From: 66-474 sp035249465
GTDB lineage: Bacteria > Pseudomonadota > Gammaproteobacteria > Xanthomonadales > Rhodanobacteraceae
Assembly: GCA_035249465.1 (NCBI GenBank)
Contig: DATFGL010000158.1
Location: forward strand, 1 to 11,668
Reading direction: 5' to 3'
Length of the DNA: 11,668 bases
Part shown: piece by piece, positions 1-6,580 of the stretch
Numbering within the stretch: position 1 is the stretch's first letter
Layout of the letters: each line of letters starts with the position of its first letter
Notes under the pieces: model-generated
The model's input: only the letters and a program-made list of their open reading frames with translations
Told to the model about the DNA's origin: nothing
The model's database searches: none
Made by a program: the position numbers and the translations under genes

Positions 1-1088
1 CCCAGCACCCGCGGCCCGCGCGCGCCGGTGACCGAAGGCAGGTTGCCCGCGATGTTTTCGAGGCGCGCCCGTGCCAGCCACGCGAAACCCACCGCCTCGA
101 CGAAATCAGGGTCGACATCCAGTGCCGCGGTGGTGTCAAGTTTCACGCCGGGCAATTCGGCGCGCAGTGCATCCATCAATGCGCCGTTGTGCACGCCGCC
201 GCCGCAGGCGTATACCTCGCGGGTTGCCGGTGCGTGCCTGCGCAGGGCATCGGCGATGCTGCGTGCCGACAGCTGCAGCAAGGTGGCTTGCACGTCTTGC
301 GGCGCGGGTCCTTGCTGCAGCCGTGCATCCAGCCAGTCGAGGTTGAACACTTCGCGGCCGGTGCTTTTCGGCGGCGGCGCGGCGAAGTACGGATCGTCGA
401 GCAGGCGAGCCAGCAGGCCGGGATCGGCGCGACCGCTGCTGGCCCACGCCCCGCCTTCGTCGCGCGCGATGCCGCGTACGCGCAGCGACCATGCGTCCAT
501 CAGGCAGTTGGCCGGGCCGGTGTCGAAACCGAGCACGGGTTGTCCCGGCACCAGCAGCGTCAGGTTGGCGATGCCGCCGAGGTTCAACACCGCGCGAGGG
601 ATTGCGGGATCGGCCAGCACAGCGGCGTGCAACGCCGGCAGCAGTGGCGCACCCTGCCCGCCCGCCGCGACATCGGCGCGGCGGAAGTCCGCCACCGTGA
701 TGATGCCCGTACGTTCGGCGATGACATTGGGATCGCCGAGTTGCAGCGTGAACGGATGCGGCCCGGAGGGACGATGGCAGATGGTCTGGCCATGCGAACC
801 GAGCGCAGTGACTGCGTGCGGGGCCACGTTCGCTTCGCGCAGCAGTCCCAGGGCGGCATCGGCGAAACACGCGCCGATCTCGACATCGAGGTGGCCCATG
901 CCATCCAGCGTGATCGCGGCATCGTTGCGCGCCAGCGCAACGATGCGCACGCGCAGATCATCCGGGTAAGGCGACGTGCGTGCAGCGATGACTTCCAGCT
1001 TGGGAGCGAGCCGCACCAGTGCGGCGTCGATGCCGTCGGCGCTGGTGCCGGAAATCAACCCGAGATAGAGCGGCGCGGCGTCAGCCAC
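1..1088 (-). CDS. anmK: Anhydro-N-acetylmuramic acid kinase, C-terminal end cut by the window
   Basis: AnmK phosphorylates 1,6-anhydro-MurNAc with ATP, cleaving the anhydro ring to give MurNAc-6-phosphate. It acts in the cytoplasm in peptidoglycan recycling. I translated the minus strand codon by codon and found it open without frameshift for 362 codons. Family motifs are clear: ISGTSADGIDAAL at residues 12-24 (nucleotide-binding loop), GSHGQTICHRP at 97-107, and FDTGPANCLMDAW at 188-200, whose Asp189 matches the catalytic Asp of E. coli AnmK. The visible end (NLPSVTGARGPRVL) corresponds to the usual C-terminus, so only roughly 10-15 residues are missing beyond position 1. The start chosen is GTG at 1088-1086; it has no strong ribosome-binding site. 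It begins 11 nt after the stop of the M23 peptidase gene, so the two are very likely co-transcribed and translationally linked. Peptidase-anmK next to a divergent tyrS is also the gene order I know from Pseudomonas. Confidence 0.95.
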   Translation of the reverse strand, partial: MADAAPLYLGLISGTSADGIDAALVRLAPKLEVIAARTSPYPDDLRVRIVALARNDAAITLDGMGHLDVEIGACFADAALGLLREANVAPHAVTALGSHGQTICHRPSGPHPFTLQLGDPNVIAERTGIITVADFRRADVAAGGQGAPLLPALHAAVLADPAIPRAVLNLGGIANLTLLVPGQPVLGFDTGPANCLMDAWSLRVRGIARDEGGAWASSGRADPGLLARLLDDPYFAAPPPKSTGREVFNLDWLDARLQQGPAPQDVQATLLQLSARSIADALRRHAPATREVYACGGGVHNGALMDALRAELPGVKLDTTAALDVDPDFVEAVGFAWLARARLENIAGNLPSVTGARGPRVL

Positions 1089-1099
1089 GGGCCACGCGA

Positions 1100-2557
1100 T
1101 CAGTCGGCTGCGACCGTGGTGGCGCGACCGCTGTCCGCGCGCGCCAGGCGCTGGGTGGCGTTGTCGATCATCTGGATGCGCGCCACCATCGGAGCGGACT
1201 GCGCCTTGAATGCCACCATCAGCTTGCCGGACAGCGGCTGCGGCTGCGGCATCGTCACCGTCAGCGGATTTTCCGGTCTGCCGTCCACTCTCACTTCGTA
1301 ATGGAGGTGCGGGCCGGTGGCAAAACCGGTCTGGCCGACATAGCCGATCACTTCGCCCTGGGTCACGCGCGAACCCACACGCAGACCCGATGCGAAGCGC
1401 GACATGTGACCATAAGCCGTGGTGTATTCGGGGGTGTTCTTGATCGCGATGAAATTGCCGTAGCCGTGCACCCAGCCCCGGCGGACGATCGTGCCATCGC
1501 CGGCCGCGTGCACCGGCGTGCCGATCGGCGCGGCGTAATCGACGCCCTTGTGCAGGCGGGTGTAGCCCAGTACCGGATCCTTGCGCATGCCGAACGTGGA
1601 CGACAGGCGCGTGAACGAGACCGGCGTGCGCAGCAAGCCCTTGCGCAGCGGGCGGCCATCCTGGCTGTAATAAGCGACGCTGCCATCGCCCTGCTTGAAT
1701 CGGTAGGCGGTGTAGCGATGGCCGTTGTTGACGAACTCCGCGGCGAGGATGTTGCCGGCGCCGGAATACTTGCCGTCGCGATAGATGTCGTCGTACACGA
1801 CGGTGAATCGGTCGCCCTTTTTCAGGTCCTTGATGAAGTCGATGTCGTACTTGAAGACGTCGGCGAGCTTCAACACCATGGTTTCCGACAGGCCGGCCTT
1901 CTCGCCGGCCGCAAACAGCGAGCCTTCGACCTCGCCATGCGCGAAATGCACGCGGCGCTCGACCGGGAGTGCGGAGACCTGCGCCTTCAGGCTGCCGTCC
2001 TGTTGCGAGGTGAGTGTCACCTGGGTCGCGGAGTCGGGGCTGTAACGGAAACCCTTGAAATGACCTTGCGGGCCGGTCAGGAACGCGACCTGGTCACCGG
2101 GATGCAGCGTTTTGAGCGCGCCGGTATCCTTGCCGCTCGCCATCACGCTGGCGAGGTCGGTGCCGTTGAAGCCTTGGCTCTGGAAAATTTCGGACAGGGT
2201 TTCGCCGGGCTGCACTTCCACGGTCTTCCACGAGGCGACCGCCGGTTGCGCGGTTTCTTTCGGCGCAGGCGGCAACTGCAGCGCCAGTGTTTCGCGCGTC
2301 ACCGGTTGCACCGCATCGTGGTGGATGATGCTGGCCCATGCGGGAATGCCGAGCAGCGTCAACAGCACCAGCAGGCATGCACCACCACCGAGAATCCAGC
2401 CTTCACGCGCCCAGCGGAACTTGCTCGACGGCGCATCCGCATGAAACGACCAGTGCGCGCAGCGCGAATAAAAGTGGGAATGGCATTGACGGGTCTTGCG
2501 ACGGATCGCCTGGCGACGAACAACATGAGGAGTGACGCGACGGAGGTGGCGATCCAT
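1100..2557 (-). CDS. M23 family peptidoglycan DD-endopeptidase (MepM-like), membrane anchored
   Basis: Probable periplasmic zinc endopeptidase that cuts peptide cross-links in murein during cell-wall growth. The product is 485 aa from the chosen start. A basic cytoplasmic N-terminus (1-52) is followed by one membrane segment at about 54-78 (ILGGGACLLVLLTLLGIPAW). A LysM/OapA-like segment lies at about 112-160 (VEVQPGETLSEIF...LHPGDQVAF), then a Csd3-like middle domain, and the M23 domain at about 320-435. All zinc and catalytic residues are present: H336 and D340 in HKGVD, H384 in AYGHM, and H417/H419 in GPHLHYE. It should therefore be active, unlike EnvC-type activators. The frame stays open upstream to an ATG at 2653, but a promoter (-35 TTGACG, -10 TATGGT) at 2600-2628 would start transcription near 2593, so ATG 2557 is preferred. 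Its ribosome-binding site is weak (GGAA). It is followed directly by anmK, giving a wall-cutting enzyme plus a turnover-product kinase in one unit. Confidence 0.93.
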   Translation of the reverse strand: MDRHLRRVTPHVVRRQAIRRKTRQCHSHFYSRCAHWSFHADAPSSKFRWAREGWILGGGACLLVLLTLLGIPAWASIIHHDAVQPVTRETLALQLPPAPKETAQPAVASWKTVEVQPGETLSEIFQSQGFNGTDLASVMASGKDTGALKTLHPGDQVAFLTGPQGHFKGFRYSPDSATQVTLTSQQDGSLKAQVSALPVERRVHFAHGEVEGSLFAAGEKAGLSETMVLKLADVFKYDIDFIKDLKKGDRFTVVYDDIYRDGKYSGAGNILAAEFVNNGHRYTAYRFKQGDGSVAYYSQDGRPLRKGLLRTPVSFTRLSSTFGMRKDPVLGYTRLHKGVDYAAPIGTPVHAAGDGTIVRRGWVHGYGNFIAIKNTPEYTTAYGHMSRFASGLRVGSRVTQGEVIGYVGQTGFATGPHLHYEVRVDGRPENPLTVTMPQPQPLSGKLMVAFKAQSAPMVARIQMIDNATQRLARADSGRATTVAAD

Positions 2558-2599
2558 CGGAAGGTTCCGGAAAATGGGCGGAGACGCACAACGGGCCGT

Positions 2600-2628
2600 A
2601 CCATAGGAGCCTGTGAAGCGTGCGTCAA
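2600..2628 (-). promoter_or_regulatory. Sigma70-type promoter for the M23 peptidase-anmK operon
   Basis: On the minus strand, TTGACG (2628-2623) is followed after exactly 17 nt by TATGGT (2605-2600). This is a near-consensus -35 with a 4/6 -10. The predicted start is near 2593, giving a leader of about 36 nt before the ATG at 2557. Assigned by eye from consensus. Confidence 0.6.
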
Positions 2629-2647
2629 TCCCTTGCCGGACAAAGAT

Positions 2648-2677
2648 TTGCACGTGATTTTGCAGTTAACACATAAT
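2648..2677 (+). promoter_or_regulatory. Candidate promoter for tyrS
   Basis: TTGCAC (2648-2653) and CATAAT (2672-2677) are separated by 18 nt, in an AT-rich patch that stands out from the GC-rich surroundings. Transcription would begin near 2684, leaving a leader of about 75 nt before tyrS. It lies back to back with the promoter of the divergent peptidase gene, with only about 20 nt between the two -35 boxes. Confidence 0.45.
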
Positions 2678-2759
2678 TAACCGACACATCACTCTTGTGG
2701 CTTGACGCGACGCCCTGTTTTGCAAGGGCGTGGCCATGCCGCCACTTCCGGAAGACACG

Positions 2760-3971
2760 ATGTCTGCAGATCCCCAGGCCTTGGCCCTCATCCATCGCGG
2801 CGCGGCTGACGTCATCAAGGATGACGAGCTCGAAGCGCGCCTCGCGCTCGGCCGCCCGTTGCGCATCAAGGCGGGCTTCGACCCCACCGCGCCGGATCTG
2901 CACCTCGGCCACACCGTGCTGCTCAACAAGATGCGCCAGTTCCAGGATCTCGGGCACACCGCGATTTTCCTGATCGGCGATTTCACGGGAATGATCGGTG
3001 ATCCGACCGGCAAGAACGTGACGCGGAAACCGCTGACGCGCGAAGAGGTGCTGGCGAACGCCGACACCTACGCGAAGCAGGTGTTCAAGGTGCTCGATCG
3101 TGATCGCACCGAAGTGCGTTTCAATTCCGAATGGTTCGGCAAGATGGACGCGACCGACATGGTCCGGCTGGCCGCGCAGCACACCGTCGCGCGGATGCTG
3201 GAGCGCGACGATTTCGCCAAGCGCCACGCTGCGCAACAACCGATCGCGATCCACGAATTCCTGTATCCATTGGTGCAGGGCTACGATTCGGTGGCGTTGA
3301 AATGCGACGTCGAGCTCGGCGGTACCGACCAGCGTTTCAACCTGCTGATGGGGCGTGGCCTGCAGGAACACTTCGGCCAGCCGGCTCAGATCGTGCTGAC
3401 GATGCCGTTGCTGGAAGGCATCGACGGTGTGCACAAGATGTCGAAGTCGCTCGGCAATTACATCGGCATCGACGAACCCGCGATCGACATGGTGACCAAG
3501 ACCATGAAGATTGGTGACGAGTTGATGTGGCGCTGGTTCGAGCTGTTGAGCTTTGACGTGTCGCTGGACGAACTGGTCACGATGCAGCACGACGTCGCCA
3601 GTGGCGCATTGAATCCGCGTGACGCGAAACTGCGGCTGGCGCGCGAACTCGCCGCGCGTTTCCACGGCGCGGCCGAAGCCGAGCAGGCCATCGCCGGCTG
3701 GCACGCGGTGGTGACCGGCGAGGGCGATACGTCTTCGCTTCCGCTCAGCGACATCGTGGTTCCCGTCGAAGGCTTGCGCCTGCCGGCGTTGTTGACCGCG
3801 GCGGGGTTGACGTCCAGCAATTCCGAAGCCAACCGCAAGTTGAAGGAACGCGCGGTGCGCATCGACGCGCACGTGGTGGAAGATCCGCAGCGCGTGTTCG
3901 CTGCGGGGTTCGAAGGCGTGCTGCAGGTCGGGAAGCGCAATTTCGCGCGGGTCCGGCTGCGAACGGAATGA
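2760..3971 (+). CDS. tyrS: Tyrosyl-tRNA synthetase
   Basis: Cytoplasmic class I aminoacyl-tRNA synthetase that charges tRNA-Tyr. It has the Rossmann catalytic domain with HLGH at residues 48-51 (HIGH signature), GDFTGMIGDPTGK at about 73-85, the tyrosine/tRNA-contact region around LVQGYDS and DVELGGTDQRFN at 171-194, KMSKS at 226-230, and a C-terminal S4 RNA-binding domain at about 345-400 (LPALLTAAGLTSSNSEANRKL). The start is taken as ATG 2760, preceded by GGAAG at 2750-2754 with 5 nt spacing. This gives 403 aa and an N-terminus (MSADPQALALIHRG) that lines up with Xanthomonas-type TyrRS. In-frame GTG 2730 and ATG 2736 are possible alternatives; ATG 2736 also has AAGGG upstream. It is monocistronic by appearance and divergent from the peptidase operon. 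In Pseudomonas this tyrS precedes an rRNA operon; none is seen here. Confidence 0.97.
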   Translation: MSADPQALALIHRGAADVIKDDELEARLALGRPLRIKAGFDPTAPDLHLGHTVLLNKMRQFQDLGHTAIFLIGDFTGMIGDPTGKNVTRKPLTREEVLANADTYAKQVFKVLDRDRTEVRFNSEWFGKMDATDMVRLAAQHTVARMLERDDFAKRHAAQQPIAIHEFLYPLVQGYDSVALKCDVELGGTDQRFNLLMGRGLQEHFGQPAQIVLTMPLLEGIDGVHKMSKSLGNYIGIDEPAIDMVTKTMKIGDELMWRWFELLSFDVSLDELVTMQHDVASGALNPRDAKLRLARELAARFHGAAEAEQAIAGWHAVVTGEGDTSSLPLSDIVVPVEGLRLPALLTAAGLTSSNSEANRKLKERAVRIDAHVVEDPQRVFAAGFEGVLQVGKRNFARVRLRTE

Positions 3972-4190
3972 AACCTGCTGCGCTCGACAACTTGCGCGCC
4001 GGCGGTGCTCGACTGCGAAGACAGGATGCCGGAGCGAACATTCGCGCAGCGAATGGCCCGAAGGACGAGCCGCGGATGCGGCGAGTCAATGCTCACGTAC
4101 TGGCGGGTACGCTCCGCTTCCTGCGCTCCGGGGTCACGAACCTGCCTTCGCTCGCGACGCTTTAATTTTGTTCGCATTGTCCGCACTCGG
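3972..4190. other. Non-coding stretch after tyrS, possible dispersed-repeat remnant
   Basis: No convincing gene lies between tyrS and the next stop codon at 4253. The small frames here (for example from ATG 3968, or the one ending in ...RRFNFVRIVRTR) are rich in Arg, Ala, Gly and Ser and resemble no family I know. There are small hairpins: ATTCGC-GCA-GCGAAT at 4040-4054 and CGTAC-TGGCGG-GTACG at 4096-4111. The sequence reminds me of intergenic repeats found in many copies in Xanthomonadales genomes, but that is recollection, not something seen twice in this window. No clear rho-independent terminator for tyrS was found. A short T-rich run at 4161-4169 lacks a good stem in front of it. Confidence 0.3.
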
Positions 4191-4191
4191 T

Positions 4192-4225
4192 AAAAGGGGC
4201 GCGGCGTCCTGATACGTCGCGCTCC
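4192..4225 (-). terminator. Rho-independent terminator of the secreted-protein gene
   Basis: A stem of up to 12 bp, with two G-T wobbles, is formed by 4196-4207 and 4214-4225 around the loop CCTGAT. Read on the minus strand it is followed at once by TTTTA (4195-4191). It lies 28 nt beyond the stop codon of the minus-strand gene at 4253. On the plus strand no T-run follows, so it is oriented to end minus-strand transcription. A second small stem, TTTCCC-TTCC-GGGAAA at 4231-4246, lies between the stop codon and this hairpin. Confidence 0.6.
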
Positions 4226-4252
4226 CTCCATTTCCCTTCCGGGAAACCTCGG

Positions 4253-4930
4253 TCAGTACGTGACGGGCGAATCGATGGTCTTGCGCGTTCCCGTCAAGGT
4301 TCCCTTGATGGGGATGCCGCCCGGCAGGATGATGTGGTAGTTCGTATCGTAGATGGTGAACACGAACGTTCCGGTATACGAACTGCCATCCTTGCTCAGG
4401 GTGACGGTCTCCTGGAGATGGCCCGGCCCGACGAACGTGTTGTCAATGTCGACGCCGTTCGCGTTCACGTTTTGCGCCCACCCCAGCATGAAATGGTTGA
4501 GCATGTAGGTTCGAGGGCCCGTTTGTGCCCAGGTTCCCATGCAGATGTTGGCATCCGCAGCAGGCCTCCCCGAATTCGTGGTTTCGGTGCCGTCCGCGTG
4601 CCAGGCAATGTAGGCGTGATCCATCACGGTGCCATCCGGCACGCTGGTGGGGCCGTTGCCTTCGGCGGTCAAGGTCGTCTCGTAGAAGCCTGCGATCGGT
4701 TCGATGAATTGCAGCGGATTGGGAATGGTTTTCGTGTGTGCCGCTGGGGCGGCGGCGAGAAACATCATTCTGGCGGCCGAAGCCGACATCTTGGCTGGTG
4801 GCGCAATGGTCCACTGGCCGTTGGCCGACCTGACCAGGTTCAGTCCGCAGGCTTCGGCCTGGTGGGTCACGGCGACACCGGACAGGCCGATCACGGCCAT
4901 CGCAATGGATGCATACAAACGGGTGTTCAT
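4253..4930 (-). CDS. Secreted protein of unknown function, probably a beta-barrel (calycin-like)
   Basis: The product is 225 aa. It starts with a Sec signal peptide: MNTRLYASIA, a hydrophobic stretch to about residue 22, and a likely cleavage site after AEA at 25-27. The mature protein would begin with Cys28 and has one other cysteine, Cys130 (NICMGTW), so a disulfide is possible. From about residue 70 the sequence alternates short polar turns and hydrophobic strands (GFYETTLTAEGNG, GTWAQTGPRTYMLNHF, ETVTLSKDGSSYTGTFVFTIYD, IKGTLTGTRKTID). This resembles the small secreted lipocalin/calycin-like proteins of soil bacteria, from general pattern recognition. No catalytic motif is visible, and ligand and role are unknown. 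ATG 4930 is chosen because GAGGAG (4942-4937) lies 6 nt upstream and the signal peptide starts there. An upstream extension to 5152 looks non-native. It has its own terminator and no obvious partner gene. Confidence 0.85.
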   Translation of the reverse strand: MNTRLYASIAMAVIGLSGVAVTHQAEACGLNLVRSANGQWTIAPPAKMSASAARMMFLAAAPAAHTKTIPNPLQFIEPIAGFYETTLTAEGNGPTSVPDGTVMDHAYIAWHADGTETTNSGRPAADANICMGTWAQTGPRTYMLNHFMLGWAQNVNANGVDIDNTFVGPGHLQETVTLSKDGSSYTGTFVFTIYDTNYHIILPGGIPIKGTLTGTRKTIDSPVTY

Positions 4931-5116
4931 GGCGCTCTCCTCATGGTGTGGTGACGGTTTTCCGGCCCCGTGCAGACTTCCGCGGGTGCCTCTGTCATTC
5001 GGGAAATCCGTTCGGCGATTACGGCTGCGGGTGCCCGCGGGCAATCGCGTAGGGGGAGGTTGAAGAGGCGACGGGCCCCGGGGAGAACCCGGCCGAGGTT
5101 CGGCTAAGGTAAGCCC
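4931..5116. promoter_or_regulatory. Divergent intergenic region between the secreted-protein and rhomboid genes
   Basis: This 186-nt stretch must hold the promoters of both neighbours. No near-consensus -35/-10 pair is visible on either strand. It contains a perfect 12-bp palindrome, TGCCCGCGGGCA, at 5032-5043 that could be an operator, although GC-rich palindromes arise easily by chance here. The Shine-Dalgarno of the secreted gene (GAGGAG, minus strand) lies at 4937-4942, and a weaker AAGG precedes the rhomboid start. Confidence 0.35.
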
Positions 5117-5797
5117 ATGTTCGTCGACGTGCCCAGCCGCCAACACGCGCACCCGCGCTGGGTTACCCCGGTGCTGGTGGTCGCCTGCGTGGCTTGTTAC
5201 CTGTGGTTGATGCTGTCGGCGACCGCGACGCGCTACGTGCTGCTGGGTGACTGGGGCACGGTGCCGGGGCGGCTATTCCAGCACGGCCAGATTCTGCATG
5301 CCGGTTTGTGGCTGCGGCCGTTCACGTCGCTGTTCATGCACGCCGACTGGATCCACCTTCTGGGCAACATGCTGTTTCTGGTGATCTTCGGCTTGCCGGC
5401 GGAACGCGCGCTCGGTTCCCGGCGGTTCCTGTTCCTGTTCCTGGTTGGCGGGGCGTTCGCCAACCTTGTCGGGGCATGGACCCTGTCGGGTCAGCTGCGC
5501 CCGATCATCGGTTGCAGCGGCGCCGTGTCGGCGACGCTCGGCGCCTACCTCGCGCTGTTTCCGCGTGCGCACCTCGGGCTGGTACTGCCGCTGGGGTTGT
5601 ACCTGCAGTTCATCCGCGTGCCGGCCGCGCTCCTGATCGGCATGTGGGTGTTGCTGCAACTGCTGTTCACCTGGGCGGGCCCGGGTTTCGGCGCTGTGGT
5701 CTGGTGGGCGCACCTTGCCGGCTTCGGGTTCGGCATCCTGTTCGCGCTGGTTTCGCGCGGCGCGGTGGAGCGAAGGCTGCGCCGGCGAAGCTACTGA
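5117..5797 (+). CDS. Rhomboid family intramembrane serine protease
   Basis: Polytopic inner-membrane protease that cleaves transmembrane helices of substrate proteins within the bilayer. The product is 226 aa with about six hydrophobic segments. A first membrane segment lies at about 17-36. HADWIHLLGNML follows, with H80-x3-N84 matching H150/N154 of E. coli GlpG, then a hydrophobic stretch from about 103. The catalytic serine S134 is in GCSGAVSATLGAYL, and the catalytic H199 is in WWAHLAGFGFG. The dyad is complete, so it should be active. The protein is short, with no extra cytoplasmic domain and a basic C-terminal tail (RRLRRRSY). The start ATG 5117 has a modest AAGG upstream. Substrates cannot be inferred from the neighbours. 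Its stop lies 3 nt from the stop of the opposing amidotransferase gene. Confidence 0.92.
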   Translation: MFVDVPSRQHAHPRWVTPVLVVACVACYLWLMLSATATRYVLLGDWGTVPGRLFQHGQILHAGLWLRPFTSLFMHADWIHLLGNMLFLVIFGLPAERALGSRRFLFLFLVGGAFANLVGAWTLSGQLRPIIGCSGAVSATLGAYLALFPRAHLGLVLPLGLYLQFIRVPAALLIGMWVLLQLLFTWAGPGFGAVVWWAHLAGFGFGILFALVSRGAVERRLRRRSY

Positions 5798-5800
5798 CCG

Positions 5801-6562
5801 TCACGCCGCCGCGCGTTGACGCGACAAAGCCGCGTGCGCGAAACGTTCCAGCAGCAAACGAGCGGCTTCGGTCTCCCGGACATCGGCGAGCAATGTGTCT
5901 GGATCGAGTCCTTCGTCGCGCAAGGTGTCGGCGCGCACTTCGATGTATGCGCGCATGAAGTCGGGAGTGAATTCGGGGTGGAATTGCGAGGACAACGCAT
6001 GCGGCGCGTAGCGCAGCAATTGGTGTGGGTCGCGTTGCGAGTGCGCCAGTACCTCCGCGCCGGGTGGCGGTTCCAGCACCGATTGCCGGTGCGTCGTCTG
6101 CGCGGGAAACGAGGGCGGCAACTCGCGGAAGCCCGGCGCTTCACCCGATGCAAGACGGGTGATGGACTCGGTGCCGATCTCGCGGCCCGCTGGCAGCCAG
6201 CCGACCGTACCGCCCAGCGCATGGGCCATCAACTGGTGGCCGTAGCACACGCCGAACAAAGGCGTTTCCGCATCCATTGCATCGCGAATCCATCCGGCGG
6301 TGTGCTCGCTCCAATCCGCGCGTTCGGTGACCATGGCCGCGGAGCCCGTGATCACGGCGCCGGCGATCTCCGCCGGTTCCGGCAGGGCTTCCCCCGCGTC
6401 CACGCGCACCACGCACATCTGCGCGGTGTGCAATCGCATCGCATCGCGGAACCAGTCTGCGAACCCGCCGAATCGCAAGCGCAGCGCATCGGGGGCTTCG
6501 CCGGTCTGGATCAGCAGCAAGGAGTGCATTGGCATGTTCGGCAGTCGCGCTGCGTGCAGCAT
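5801..6562 (-). CDS. Class I glutamine amidotransferase, GMP-synthase-like, stand-alone
   Basis: GATase1-fold enzyme predicted to release ammonia from glutamine in the cytoplasm; the acceptor substrate is unknown. The product is 253 aa. The triad is complete: nucleophile Cys106 in PLFGVCYGHQLMAHALGG, and His195 and Glu197 in SSQFHPEFT. An ITGSAAMV segment at 71-78 matches the region just before the nucleophile domain in GuaA-like GATases. No synthetase domain is fused, so this belongs with stand-alone GuaA-type amidotransferases (COG0518), not with GuaA itself. It follows the GspE-type ATPase gene by 18 nt on the same strand and is probably co-transcribed. The start is uncertain: ATG 6562 is used here, but ATG 6535 or 6529 (MHSLLLIQTGEAPD) would suit the family better, and none has a clear ribosome-binding site. 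Confidence 0.88.
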   Translation of the reverse strand: MLHAARLPNMPMHSLLLIQTGEAPDALRLRFGGFADWFRDAMRLHTAQMCVVRVDAGEALPEPAEIAGAVITGSAAMVTERADWSEHTAGWIRDAMDAETPLFGVCYGHQLMAHALGGTVGWLPAGREIGTESITRLASGEAPGFRELPPSFPAQTTHRQSVLEPPPGAEVLAHSQRDPHQLLRYAPHALSSQFHPEFTPDFMRAYIEVRADTLRDEGLDPDTLLADVRETEAARLLLERFAHAALSRQRAAA

Positions 6563-6580
6563 AGCGGCAACCGTCGCTTT

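Noticed and set aside
28..1301. Plus-strand open frames over the first 1.3 kb
   Set aside because: Minus-strand translation shows an unbroken AnmK with its signature motifs; the plus-strand frames are its complements.
1019..2680. Long plus-strand open frame of 553 codons opposite the M23 peptidase
   Set aside because: It is antisense to a gene with complete catalytic motifs, has Arg/Ala/Val-rich composition without recognisable domains, and is an expected by-product of high GC content.
2625..3872. Minus-strand open frame of 415 codons opposite tyrS
   Set aside because: It is antisense to an unmistakable TyrRS and has a composition typical of a GC-driven shadow.
4931..5152. N-terminal extension of the secreted-protein gene to ATG 5152
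   Set aside because: The extension would bury a clear signal peptide and ignore a strong Shine-Dalgarno directly before ATG 4930.
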